NCBI GenBank assembly: GCA_030386875.1
Contig: CM059563.1
Coordinates: 15,952,001 to 16,016,000 of the forward strand
Length of the DNA stretch: 64,000 bases
Reading direction: 5' to 3'
Source of the DNA: Morinoia aosen
Taxonomy: Eukaryota > Arthropoda > Malacostraca > Amphipoda > Talitridae
The translations under genes were made by a program, and so were the position numbers. The notes beneath the pieces were generated by a model. It saw only the letters and a list, made by a program, of their open reading frames with translations. It searched no databases and had not been told where the DNA came from. Numbering within the stretch: the first letter of the stretch is position 1; each line of letters starts with the position of its first letter. Positions 11,857-23,566 of the stretch are shown here, piece after piece.

Positions 11857-13273
11857 TTAGTGGCTCATTTTAAAATAATATTTTAAGGAAAGCAATTGCC
11901 TTCGCAGATTCAGCGGCATTTCATCGGTTAGAACTTGGAGGCTTGCGACAGGTGTGGACTTGAAGGCTCCGGTAGCCAGACGCAGACAGTCGTTTGCGAC
12001 GGGATCCAAGAGCTTAAGGGTGGTGTTGGAAGCTGATGCGTAGACAATGCATCCGTAGTATAATATTGATCGAAAAAAAAGTTGGTACATGTGGAGGAGA
12101 ATGTGTTGGTCCCCTCCCCAATCGTGTGAGGATATGCATTTGATCATAGCACATCCCTTCTTACATTTTGTTCTAATTTCGTCTATGTGCTTTTTCCATG
12201 TGAGCTTTGTGTCCCAGGTAAGTCCAAGAAATTTAATTTCCTCTACTAACTCGATATGTTCATTTGCGATTTTTAGGGGTGAGGGCATCTGGATACCGGG
12301 CAGCGAGGTGAAATGTACGGCTTTGGACTTTTCTGATGAGAAGGTGAAACCATTCGTCTGGGTCCATCGTACTGCATGATCATTACATTCCTGGAGTTTA
12401 GTTTTGATGATATTTACGACACTTTGTCGATAGCCGAGCTGGAAGTCGTCAAAAAACAGTGAGGCATGAAATCGCGGATCCTGAGGGATCAGAGAGGCGA
12501 TACCGTTGATTTTGATGGCGAACAGGGTGACCGACAGCACTGAGCCCTGCGGGACGCCTTCTTCTTGAGGGAAGGGGTCGGACAAGTAATTATTTATTCG
12601 GACCCTAAAAGTCCGATCGCGCAAGAATTCTTGGATGAACGAGGGGAGTCTTCCTCGTAGTTTCATTTGATGGAGATCCCGCATTATCCCGAATTTCCAT
12701 GTTGTGTCATACGCTTTTGTTATGTCGAAGAACACACTCACGAAGTGTTCATTGTGTACGAAGGCTCTCCTGATCGTAGTTTCAAGGCGCACTAGGTGGT
12801 CAGTTGTTGATCTGCTTCGCCTACCGCCGCACTGGATGTTGGTGAAGCAACCGTGCATGTCGCATAAGTCCACGAGTCTATTGCTGACAAGACGTTCCAT
12901 TGTTTTGCAGAGGTAACTGGTTAGTGCGATGGGTCTGTAATTTTGGGGTGACTGGAGATTTATGCGGTTTTGGAAAGGGGATTATAATGGCCTCCCGCCA
13001 GCTTGGAGGGAAATATCCGTTGAGCCAAAATTTGTTCATCATCGATAGTAGGTGGTGCTCGGCGGCTTCAGGTAGGTGCTTTAACATTTGGTAGGAGATT
13101 TGGTCGGCTCCAGGAAAGGTGTCTTCGGTGTTGCAAAGGGCAGCTTCTAGCTCAGCTGCTGTGAACAATATATTGTATACTTCAGATTTTGTAGATGAAA
13201 AATTGAAACCTTCGTTTTGGACCTTTTCTCTCCCGTTGAAATTCGGCAGGGTAGTTAGTGGCTCTACTTGCAT
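11857..13273 (-). pseudogene. LINE reverse transcriptase, frameshifted
   Basis: Two overlapping frames (13273-12878 and 12900-11857) make up an RT domain: ADQISYQMLKHLP, an RPIALTSYL-type motif split by the frameshift near 12945, RSTTDHLVRLE, FFDITKAYDTTW with the first catalytic Asp, EGVPQGSVLS, and the catalytic box reading FFDD where the family usually has Y-x-DD. A thumb region follows (EIKFLGLTWDTKLTWKKHI). The two catalytic aspartates are kept but the frame is broken, so no active enzyme is expected. Confidence 0.9.
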
Positions 13274-13515
13274 TGCTGAAGGTCATCGCTAGCTTGTTTG
13301 CTCTTTGGGGTACGGTGACATACGTAGTATTGTTTTCTTGTAAGATGGATATTTTTCGTTGGGGTTGGCCTTTTATTTTGCGAATATTTGCATAAACTGT
13401 TGTTAGAGGCGTATTTCTGGTGAATGTATTTGCAAACCTTATCCACGTTTTCCGCTTTTCGTCACGTAGGAGGTTGCTGTGGACTGCTCGAGCTCTTTTC
13501 CAGCGAAGGATGGTG

Positions 13516-14953
13516 CATGATCAATGCTGGTAAAGAATTACATTAATCAAAACATTACGGAATACTTCAGCATCCTGTATTCTACAGCCTCTACTAGCGA
13601 AGTACTTCTCAAGCAAACAGAGATTTTGCGGACGCTAATTCGAGTTGACGCAAAGGCATGTTAAATTTTTGCACCCATTTCAACGCCGAATTAATCTCCC
13701 GATTAGTGGTTCCTAAACTATTTTTTGTGGGTTGAGAACATCGGTGGTTAATCATTAGTTCCGAAAATTATCTCATACGGGGGCTCACTTACTCTCTTGT
13801 TGAGAGACTCGGGTAGAGAAGAGTCGCAGCGTCTTCATCACGTTTGCACATGCCGAAGCACAGGACTAGAAATCTTCACATGCAATATTTCTTCAAGAAT
13901 GGCCACCATGAACGGGGTTAAACACTTGAGCGTCTAAAATGTAATTCCGCTACAAATCATGAAATTGTACTTCATTGTTATTTCTAAAGGTCAACAAATG
14001 CATTGCTTTCACTGTTGGAAAGGCTTACAGCAGTTTGTCTAATCGGTTTCACCTCGACCATCTCCATTACTGCCATTACAGCTAAGCCATAACTTATGCA
14101 AAACTTGGAGGAAAATTTCACAATTTCAAAAATTATACATTATGACTACAATGCGCGTTACACTTGACATGCCCAAAGCTGATACAGTATTTCACGCCCA
14201 TTTTTCAACAGCAGGTTCAAGAACTCTCCATTTCTGCCAATGGTGATAGTCATTCCGTCAAGTTCACCATTTTCGCTTAACATTTCGAGTGAAATCTGTC
14301 AATCATTCTCGCCTCATGGAATTATTCAACGCGTCTAAAGAGTGAGTAGTGCATTAGACAATCATATAAAAAATTTCATGACGATATAACTGCCACGTCA
14401 GAGCAATCGAAATGCTCGAACAATGATCACATTGGTTCACCTGGCAATGAGAACACTCTGCATAAGCCTAATAATACAGAAGCTCTTCAATTTTAATTTG
14501 GATCGGAACAATAAACTGGCGAGACTTCATAGCATTCTTCCGACCTGTAACCCATCACCCCGTGCGCTAACTCTAGTTCGATAGCATACCAAAAAGTGAA
14601 ATGCACTACCCTTGATCTGCGAGCATTTTCGAAGTCCGATGATACCTTGAAATTATAAATTATCCAGATGTTGAAGGAAATTGAAAGTGCATGTGAACAA
14701 AACTCAATATATATGCTCTCTTAAGATATTCTCATGACTGATTCGTTGAACTACCAGCCACATACAACATGCAGCACGAAATAAAGCACTTTGGTAACTA
14801 GATAAAGAGGAAAAACTACTAAAATGATGGAACAGTGTTCAAGGGAGGGGTAATGAGGTGTGTATCTTCAAGAAACAAGGTGAATAAATATTTTGATTAG
14901 AATATTACTGGTGGGATGCACTATGCGTGCATCATGGCTAAATATGGTCACTA
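13516..14953. other. Intergenic / 3' flank of the peroxiredoxin gene
   Basis: No coding frame. The last part must contain the peroxiredoxin 3' untranslated region, but I see no clear AATAAA on the minus strand close to the stop codon at 14954. Confidence 0.4.
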
Positions 14954-17900
14954 TTAATTCGCCTTTTCGAAGTAGGCTTTGCTCTCGTCAACACTGGGCT
15001 TCATGGTGTCAGCACCAGGCTTCCAGCCGGCAGGGCACACTGCGCAAGAAAACAAAAATAAAAACCTATGACAAACAAAAGCCCTAAAGCGCCACGATAC
15101 ATTAACGTTAACACTTCCATTGTAGGCGTTTTAACAATAGACATCTTGTGGAAATCCATTACGTCCCAGCTGCAGCAAATGAGCAAGTGGACCAAGAACT
15201 ACACCCCTCACCGTACCAAAACTGATCTTATAAGAGGAAATATGACGAGTGATATTTCAGGTATTTTTTCATATATTTATATATGTAAATATACGTATAT
15301 AGCTCATTAGAAAGAACAACGTCATAAGTCGAAATTCTTCATTTTTCAGGGGGAAGTGATTTTAACTTTGCCAACTGCTACACGGAATTAGTTTTGATCG
15401 AAAACCGAAATCCTTCCTCTCGGTCAATTTTGAAGGTACAGTTATGACGGTTTTACCGAATTGCGTAAAATGAAATGGCAAATTTATAGCGAATGGCACA
15501 GTGTGGATAAGTCAATTTTCCAAAACTTTGAGTTATGACGCTGTTCTTCCCAATAAGCGATACATAGTTTCAACAGGTGAATCTTGCCATACCATCGCGA
15601 CTGATAAGCTTTTTCTCAATTGACAGATAAATAAATTTCCACCAAACTGTTGAGAACAAGTAATGGAGATAATTTCATACAGATAACAACTAGAAATCAA
15701 TCTTCGTTTGCAGCAAATTGGTTATTTTTCACTGATGTGTGTAGTAGGTACAAATAGTTATCCGAAAATTCTAATGAAAATAATGTGATAGCTAAAAGAA
15801 TTCAATACTAAATTTACCTTCTCCATGTTTATCGGTGAACTGGAACGCTTCAACGAGACGAATAGTTTCTTCCACACTTCGGCCGACAGGGAGGTCGTTC
15901 ACTGTAATCTGAATGAGGGACAGCCAATTATTACATTACAAGCCAAACCTCGTTGTTCTGAGCATCAGTATCATTATTCGCATTTCGTAGCCAATTTTCG
16001 GAGAAATCCATCATTATTTCGAGCTTTGCAAAGTCAGTTTTGTTCACGTTTTGCCACATAATTACGCCTTGTGATTATAATTTCGCTCAATATTTATGAA
16101 TAGACATCGGTTTTCACAGAACTTTATACAATGATAAACATTAAAAATTCAGACTAATTTTCCATTTAAAATAGTGTTGCTCATGAAATATTACCTTTTT
16201 AACTCGTCTCGGTTTAATGCAACTTCTACCATGGTTTACCAGAAAATTAAATTTTTTACAAACTTTGCGTGGAAAGCATTACTAAATATTCCGCTCTTTT
16301 CACTGCATCGTTTATTTCTGTCATCGGTAGGATCGCATCAACTACGAACAACTGGGCTCCTGTGTCTCCCATTTAGACCGATCACTCACAGATTCACTCA
16401 TCTCTCAAGAAGAAAACCACTCCTATAACGAAGGAAAAGACTGGAGTAAACAGTAAAAGAATACAACGAAGCTGTCAATTTTAAGGATTGTCATCAATGA
16501 AATGAAATACCTATATCATTGTTATTGTTAACCAAAGTTAATCCAGAAAAAAACAAAAAACAGATGGGAATCTCTCCTCATTTGATGCAGAACGAGGCAC
16601 TCAGGTCGCTGGAAATTTCACTCTACTGGGTTTCAAAAGAAGTATTAGTCATAGTATCTAGGTACGTGGCTACACTATGAACAAATAAGAGCACAGAAGA
16701 AATTAAAAATAAAACAAGTTGAAGCTTTATCACACTGATGTGAGGTGATAATTCTACACTGATGCGAGGCGATAGTTCTACACTGATGTGAGGCGATAAT
16801 TCTAAGTATTACTTCAATTTTAAAACCAGGCAGTCCAATTTACTTGTAAAATAAGAACCCACCATACAACATTTTCACACAGCGGAGGAAACTGACAATT
16901 ACCACACGGAGTACCATAACACGGGCAGCGCTCAAGAGTAATGCATAGGTAAACATGGCAATTGTACACTTAATTTAGAAAGCCATGCATCAACGCCCCA
17001 TGGAATTAGGAAAATTTGCTCGCTGCACCAGCGAAAATTTATGGAGAATTATGAATTGTACATGGACATTGGACAGAGAAAGAAGAAACACACTGGAGTT
17101 CAGCAACCTCATAGAACACCATTGCCTTGCAAAATAGCATGCAGGATGCCAACACCTGTGGCTCTAGCGCCAGTTCTGATGCAGTAACACTTGTGTCTAA
17201 CGTACTGTACATGCAAATACCGCTGGAATTTGTCAACGCGCAATGAAAATAATGCATGTTCGTTACACGAAAAGTTGTATTCCACTAGAGTTAAGAGCTG
17301 AAGATGCAACAATCTAAGCAGATTGCATGGATAAATAGTAATTATGAAAAGTAAATGCCTACCCACAAAAAATAAAGCTTTGCATCTTTAGAACCGTTAC
17401 CACCAAAACCACCGCAGCAACTTAGCAATGAAAGCAAATCAAACTCAACAAGGAGTTTGATGATTGATCACAAATTAGCTTTAGCCTCTCTTTACCACAA
17501 CAATGAAGTTCAAAGAGAGGAAGGATGAAGGCACCATTTAATATTGTTAAGGAAACGTGGAATCTATGTACAAAGGGCGTTCTCGCATGGGATCCCGTGT
17601 GCATAGAAACAGCAAGATAAGAAAGAAGGTCATGAAACAATGTAAAAGTAAAAGAAGAAAGTCAGAGGTGCTGCAAAACAGGACAGCAGAGAACAGAGAA
17701 AAGATGGTCCTTAACAAAAAACCTTCTATTTCAACATAAAGGCCTACCTGACTCTCAGCTCAGGACCTCACATTTTCTCCCTGGGAGTGACTCAACAAGG
17801 AGGCAAGACTTCAAAGCGAGAAAACCAGCGCCTTACCTGTCGCAATTTTTGGTCCCCGTCGATGATGAAGAGACCCCTGAAGGCGACTCCTTCTTCATTG

Positions 17901-20623
17901 AGCACGCCATAAGCGCGTGAGATTTCCAAGTTCTTATCGGCCAACAGAGGGATGTTCATTTCGCCAAGGCCTCCCTCGCGGCGCGGGGTGTTGATCCTGT
18001 TAGTTTTGGTCTCATTAGCGCAAAAAATTAAGGTACCAAAATGTTGAGAAAATTAGCCACGTTCAACTGAGACAGAGGGCGACGAGCAAACCCCCGAATC
18101 AAGGTAATCGAGATATACTTTCAAAAATGAGTGAAAACCCCACTTGTCGAACAACTCGTGAATAGAACCATGCACCAGCATTCGTAGTCACGTACACACC
18201 TGAGGGGAACTTACAATCAACTAAGGTATTCGTTCTGGCATGTTGTTCAAATAGAAGAACACTTGTCGAGATTTGAACAACCGATATCAATCATTTAAAA
18301 ACCAGCCCATCAGTTTATTTCCACGAGTGTTTGGTTTGTTTTCATTTTCAGCTCTTATTACTTTCTCGTAAAGGATACGTGTTGGTATCAATATTATGTT
18401 AACAGATTAAGAGATTATAAGTTAGTTTAAGCCTCCCTAACCGCTACAAAAATAGAGCGTATCGAAGAGAGGAAGGAGAAAGGCACCATTTAGTATGGAG
18501 ATAAGAAAATGAGGAATCAATGCTGAAGGGGCATAGAAACAGTAAGATGAGAAAGAAGATTATGAAACAAGATCAAAGTTGAAGAAGAAAGTAGTAGGAG
18601 CTGAAGAACAGGACAGCAGTAAACCAAAAAAAAAGGGGTCCTTAACATAACAAAAACATTTTATTTCAACAAAAAGAAGGCCTACCTAACTCAGCTCGGG
18701 CCCTCACATTGTCCCCCAGGGAGCGCTAATTTCCATAGATACAATAATTGTATCCCCCTGAGGGGATATTGTGTTAACAATGAATAACACAACAAAGAAA
18801 ACTGCTTTGATTGGAAACGCATTCGTTAGAAAGGAGGAGAAGCAGTTAAAAATCAACATTTCGAATTCAAAGGAGTCATTCTCAACAAAACCTGATCTGA
18901 AAAAAGGAGAGATATACCTCAAACGAATTCAATAAGTTTAAAAAAAGGAGCAAAATTTAAAAAAAATACCAAACTCCTTGTAATAGATTAACTACCTGGA
19001 TGCTGGATCTCGCATAACCAAGGTTTACGTCGTAAAGAAAAAGATACTGCATAATTCGAAGGTCAACAGGGTTGGGAAACGGAGACGGGTATTTTTGAAA
19101 TATTCTAGTTTTACAGAGCAATAACATTTTTCAGCATGAGAGCGGATGGCTGACGGAAGAGGTCTAGGGAGGTAACCGGAGGTTAAATTGGATAAGTTGG
19201 TAGATAGGAGGGGGGGGATAGCGTGGGGAGGTTCGGAAGCTCTGGCATGCGCGCTCTGCAACGACTGCATCGGCGTCTTGTGGTAGGGCCCACGTATTCA
19301 GGCGCACACTGTGCGCAACTATATTTGCATGTACCGACAGAGAGGCTTTTCGGGGTTTTATCTTTGTTGTTGAGAAGATGTTAGTTTAAGCCTCCTTAGC
19401 CGCAACAAAGTTCTAAAGGAGAAAAAATCAAGGCACCATATAAGACTGCGTTTAAGGAACGTGGAATCTATGCACAAAATATGTTCCCATAAAAGATTCC
19501 CTACGCATAAAAAAGTTATGGAAGAACGCCACGAAACAAGATAAAAATTTAAGAAAACAGTTTAAAGTTGCTGAAGAACAGGACAACAGAGAAACGAGGA
19601 AAAAATTTCAGTAATGAAACAAAAAACATTTCACTTTACCAAAAAGAATGCATATTCAACTCTTAGCTCGGGACATCACTTTTCCCCTGGGAGTGTCGCT
19701 TCTTATAGACAACAGTAGTATACCCCTGATGGGATTTGAAAAGAAAAAGCCTAATCCTACTTTTATCCATAAGAATAATAGGAAAGTTAACGTGCATGAA
19801 ATACTCTTATCGAAGAAAAACGATCTTTCTTCATTTTTCGGATTGCTCACGGAAATGAAGGAAAACACAAAAATATTCCTTTCTAGCAAGACCAAGCTCA
19901 GATGGAGAAGTATAAAAAATTCGAGTTCAGAGAATTCTTCACAACTTCTTTGAAAGATTAGATTAGAATTTAGTTTAACACGCTCATATTGGGGCATATG
20001 TGTGCCAACAGGTATATAGCTCAATCACGCACCTGTTCGCATAAATAAAAAGCATTTCATCGGTTTCGCGACCTTTTTAAAAAATATATCTATTATCACA
20101 CGAGGTGTAATGTTACCATGCAATTGTATTTTTCACACTTCCTATGAACAATCAAACTGTATTCGAGCAGCAAAATTGATTTCCCAATTCTGCTATTCAC
20201 AAACTAACCAAACCAATTGTTGACAACGCAGAAACGCAATGAATGCGTTAAGCCTCCCTAAACGCTACAAAGGTGTTCCTAAGAGGAAGGCACCATTTAG
20301 TTCCTTCGAATGCCCGAGCAGTAAATCATAGGAGTAAAAAGACCGCTACGTGGCACTAACCAGGCGAGATGGGAGAAGTGGGAATCGGTGGAGCAGCCGA
20401 TCACTTCGCACCCCAGTTTTTGAAACTTGTCAACATTGTCAGAGAAGGCGATGATTTCAGTCGGACAGACGAAAGTGAAGTCGAGAGGGTAGAAGAAGAG
20501 AACGAGGTACTTTCCTTTGTAATCTTCTAGAGAAATTTCCTTGAATTCTCCATTGACGACAGCGGTTCCCTTGAACGAAGGGGCAGGTTTGGTGAGTGCA
20601 GGCAGAGGGGAGGTTCCACTCAT
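14954..20623 (-). CDS. Jafrac1: Typical 2-Cys peroxiredoxin, four coding exons
   Basis: Thiol peroxidase that reduces H2O2 and organic peroxides with thioredoxin as electron donor; cytosolic, as no targeting peptide precedes [10 protein letters not shown]. Coding exons on the minus strand are 20623-20361, 17996-17837, 15908-15818 and 15039-14954; phases fit exactly and every intron is GT..AG. The product is 199 aa, the normal length. The peroxidatic Cys lies in DFTFVCPTE (Cys53) and the resolving Cys in VCPAGWKPG (Cys173). GGLG and a C-terminal YF motif (KAYFEKAN) mark the eukaryotic type prone to overoxidation. An acceptor at 20686 suggests a separate 5' untranslated exon further upstream. 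Introns hold several family D repeats. The Jafrac1 symbol is by family resemblance; orthology within Prx1-4 was not tested, but absence of a signal peptide argues against Prx4. Confidence 0.96.
16733..16804. repeat. 24-bp tandem repeat, three units
   Basis: Three near-identical 24-bp units (CACTGATGTGAGGTGATAAT plus four bases) inside peroxiredoxin intron 2. Confidence 0.85.
17474..17793 (+). repeat. Repeat family D, copy 3 (peroxiredoxin intron 2)
   Basis: TTAGCCTCTCTTTACCACAAC, GGCACCATTTAATATTG, GCATAGAAACAGCAAG, CATGAAACAATG, AACAGGACAGCAGAGAA, AAGGCCTACCTGACTCTCAG, CTCCCTGGGAGTGA. It lies in intron 2, about 45 bp beyond the 3' end of exon 2, and antisense to the gene. Confidence 0.85.
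18422..18765 (+). repeat. Repeat family D, copy 4 (peroxiredoxin intron 1)
   Basis: One of the most complete copies: starts TTAGTTTAAGCCTCCC and ends GTATCCCCCTGAGGGG. Useful as the reference for the family length of ~344 bp. Confidence 0.9.
19381..19734 (+). repeat. Repeat family D, copy 5 (peroxiredoxin intron 1)
   Basis: TTAGTTTAAGCCTCC start, AAGGCACCATATAAG, AACAGGACAACAGAG, TAGCTCGGGACATCAC, and ATACCCCTGATGGG end. A 101-codon frame at 19651-19953 starts inside it and is not considered a gene. Confidence 0.85.
20249..20302 (+). repeat. Repeat family D, 5' fragment
   Basis: Only the first ~54 bp of the family are present (TTAAGCCTCCCTAAACGC to GGCACCATTTAGT), about 60 bp beyond the 3' end of peroxiredoxin exon 1. 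Confidence 0.7.
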
Positions 20624-20685
20624 GATGATGACTTTCGGAGGCGACGTAATACAAAAGGTACACTCGTGAACACACGTACACAAAC

Positions 20686-21823
20686 CTGTAATAACAGTCA
20701 AGATTAATACACATTCAAAAATTGCTCATACGCTTATTTCAAAATAAAAACTTTGCTCCACGTAATACACGACAAGTTTCAGCTTGCATGCAGGTTAATG
20801 TACACAAAACAAGTTCAGATGCATTCTAGAATGACTCAAACGTAAGAAACGGGGCATTCCAGAAAGTAAGCGCACTGCTCAATAAACATGCTACGACCCT
20901 CTTTATCCTCGACATCATTAAAATGCAGATAGCTAAAGTAGGCTTCGCACAGGTCTATTTCAGAACAATTTGGTAAGCCAGTTGCAAATAACTTGACGCA
21001 ACATCACGTAGAGGAATCATTAACGGCTGTTATCGAAGTGCCATCAGTGATAAGCGCACCAGATACTGCAACACCGGCACATAAAAGAACCGCTTTGCGG
21101 TAGAAAATAAAATCAGGCATAAGTACACTGAAAAGTTCTCTGCAAGGATATTAAATCCCAAAAAGAGTTCGTCATCAAATAAAATTTCTAAGGCAAGGAG
21201 AATTCACTATCTGAGCGAGGAATCAAATTCCCCTGCCAAGGATAGCGAGATATTCATTTCAACAGGTCCCTAAAAACTAAAATCATAAAAGAATTAACAG
21301 TCCGTCAATTCAATGTTAGTTATCTTAGTAATCAAGCTGGTTACGAGTCCAACACGCCTGAACGATCATTCAGGCGAAATATTATTATTGATGTGCAATT
21401 TATCATAAACTCAGTGACAAACAACATTAATTAAATTACCAAAAAACGAACAGCACACCAAAAAACGAACAGCACACCAAAAACCAAGTTTAAGTATAGA
21501 AAATTTCAATTGTTTTACTTAGAATCTATTGATAAATGATAGAATTTTCAATTTGCACCCTAAGGATTAATGAAAAATCACAATCATTCGAAAATGCAAG
21601 CGTAAATTCAGGGCTGCTTAGGAAATAACATATTAACCTCAACTTCATCGTTGAGGGTTAGTAACTTCATTCATAGATTTCAGATTTCAACTCGTGCTGA
21701 GCACAACGTAACCACAAGCAATGTTACCGTTTTTTTCGGGGCAGCTATTATACTAGTTTACGACTCGATATCTGGAGAGCGCGAAGAGAAGGGACTATTT
21801 AGTAGCATTATTATTATATAAGA
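20686..21823. other. Upstream region of the peroxiredoxin gene
   Basis: Should contain the 5' untranslated exon and perhaps the promoter; no clear core promoter motif was recognised. A two-and-a-half unit 19-bp tandem repeat (CCAAAAAACGAACAGCACA) lies at 21440-21487. Confidence 0.35.
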
Positions 21824-22197
21824 AAGTTTTAGCCTCCCTTAACCACGACAAAGATGTTCTAAGAGAGGAAAGAGGAAGGCACCATTTAGTACGATGTTGA
21901 GGAAAGGCGGAATCTATGCACAAGGACTATTTAGTAGCAACTGTAGAAAATTGGAAACCTCAGTGTGCTCAAAGTTTACCATGCACATAGGAACATTGGG
22001 CTTAGAAAGTACGAGGAAGAAATGAAAGATATGGCGAAGAAGACTAGAAAACTTAAAATAAAATAGCCCCAAGCGATAGGAGTTTCGAAGATGAGGTACC
22101 TACCCTAACGATATCCTCCATGTCCTCATAGTACACGATAAACATACCTTACCAGGCTAACCTAAACCAATTTACTATCCTATGCCCCCTGAGAGGG
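21824..22197 (+). repeat. Repeat family D, divergent copy
   Basis: TTTTAGCCTCCCTTAACC start, AGAGGAAGGCACCATTTAGT, GGCGGAATCTATGCAC, then a subfamily-specific second half ending CTATGCCCCCTGAGAGG. The phrase GGACTATTTAGTAGCA occurs both just before it (21792) and inside it (21924), suggesting a duplication or insertion. Confidence 0.75.
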
Positions 22198-22381
22198 TCA
22201 TCGAAATTTCAATACAGCGAATAGATAAGCAGAATCAAGTTATCATGTTAACCTCTGTAATACTGAAGCCAGCGAGCTTCTAGATTGTAGATAGTGAGAT
22301 TTATTCGTTGAACAAATATTTCAACATGTCTTTACTCATAATACTTGCGCAGTGTTTGCTTGAGTTTTCCACCAGATTAAA

Positions 22382-22750
22382 TTAGTTAAAGCCTCTCTAA
22401 CTCCAACAAAGGAGTTCCAAAGAGAAAATGGATGGAGGGAGGAAGGCCCCATTTAGTATGTCGTTAAAAGAACGAAGAATCTATGCACAAGGTGTGTTCC
22501 AACAACCCCTGCGCAGAGAAACAATAATTTGGGAAATGTTAGTTTATGACACCATAAAAGCTGAAGCAGAAAGTCAAGAAGTACTAAAAAAACTGGAACA
22601 ACAGTGGACCGAAAAAGGATGGTCTGTAATAAAAAATTATTCCGTCACAACAAAAAGTAGGCCTCCCATACACTCAGCTCAGGACCTCTCTCTTTCCCCC
22701 TGAGAGTGCTAACTCCAACAGAATTAACAGTTGTATCACCCTGAAGTGAG
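22382..22750 (+). repeat. Repeat family D, copy 6
   Basis: TTAGTTAAAGCCTCTC start, GGCCCCATTTAGTATG, CCCCTGCGCAGAGAAAC, CCGTCACAACAAAAAG, TCAGCTCAGGACCTC, ending GTATCACCCTGAAGTGAG. The 91-codon frame across it (22428-22703) is part of the repeat, not a gene. Confidence 0.85.
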
Positions 22751-23423
22751 TTTTCTACCAACTGTGGATCAACATGTGGATCAAGGAATGTTTCACAAAT
22801 TAGACGCGTTAAAAGTAGAAAACGAGGCGAATCGAAACACTGTTATGTTCACTAGTTTGAACTGTAACCAAGCTGAACAAATTTAAGCAGATCAGCAGGC
22901 TCAACCTGAGTCCTAGAGCAGTCACCTGTAGTAGTCTCAGCTGATCAATAAGCAAGAAAAGAGGCCAGCACGCAACGCAAGTGGCGCACAATTATGACCA
23001 AGATAATGCAGGCAGCTACCGAGACACACTGAGGAACGACGTCCTTATCTGTCAGCAGCAGGTACTGCGTGATAGGACCAACACTCAAGAGTCGTATGAA
23101 CACTAAGTTTCATGGTCTGCAACTCATGTAGCCACTCTCGGCGATGTTAAAACAATGATTTCCCACTGATTTTCCTAGTGTAGTAACGTTTGTTAACTAC
23201 ATGTGAGAATGGTAATTTTGATAGTGAAATAAATTCTTCCATCGTAGTTTCGATTCAGTTCCAAAATAAGGTACAATTTTCAGAGCCCCTATCTTACCAA
23301 ATGGGTGAACATCTCAAGACAGAGAGTAATGATTTCGATTTATACGTAATGCACAAGAGAGAGCTTGCGCACTATAATGAAAGCAATTTACCAGTATAAG
23401 CCAACATAATTCAACGAATCAAT
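22751..23423. other. Intergenic, nothing recognised
   Basis: Short frames only; no repeat recognised. Confidence 0.4.
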
Positions 23424-23429
23424 TTTATT
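23424..23429 (-). terminator. Poly(A) signal of the repeat-protein gene
   Basis: AATAAA on the minus strand about 140 bp after the stop codon at 23567, a normal distance for an animal 3' untranslated region. Confidence 0.55.
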
Positions 23430-23566
23430 TAATCAGAAAGAACCTTCCGATAACTTCAAAATGGTGGGCACACCATCACTGCAATACCAATTTCCATTAA
23501 AATCATAAAAGCAGCAGAAACTAACCTTAACTATTTCAACATCACTACAAATAGAGTTAAGAAAGT

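Larger units (their letters stand above)
10710..13515 (-). mobile_element. Decayed non-LTR retrotransposon with RT and RNase H (I-like)
   Basis: Reading on the minus strand from 13515: a linker (TPLTTVYANIRKIKG), then the reverse transcriptase, then RNase H, then a C-terminal Cys/His segment (CPLCLEAP..TVHHILIDC). The endonuclease domain is missing, so the copy is 5'-truncated. Reading frame changes near 13225, 12945, 11860-11640 and 10920 show it is dead. An RNase H domain after the RT points to the I group rather than Jockey or CR1; that assignment is from domain order only. The 3' end lies just below 10733. Confidence 0.9.

Noticed and set aside
12089..12379. Plus-strand frames across the first LINE
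   Set aside because: Antisense shadows of the minus-strand RT domain.
19648..20024. Overlapping frames of 101 and 122 codons on opposite strands
   Set aside because: They lie in peroxiredoxin intron 1 and partly in a family D copy; neither shows a domain and AT-rich bias explains them.
22428..22703. 91-codon plus-strand frame
   Set aside because: It lies entirely inside a family D repeat and is not open in other copies.
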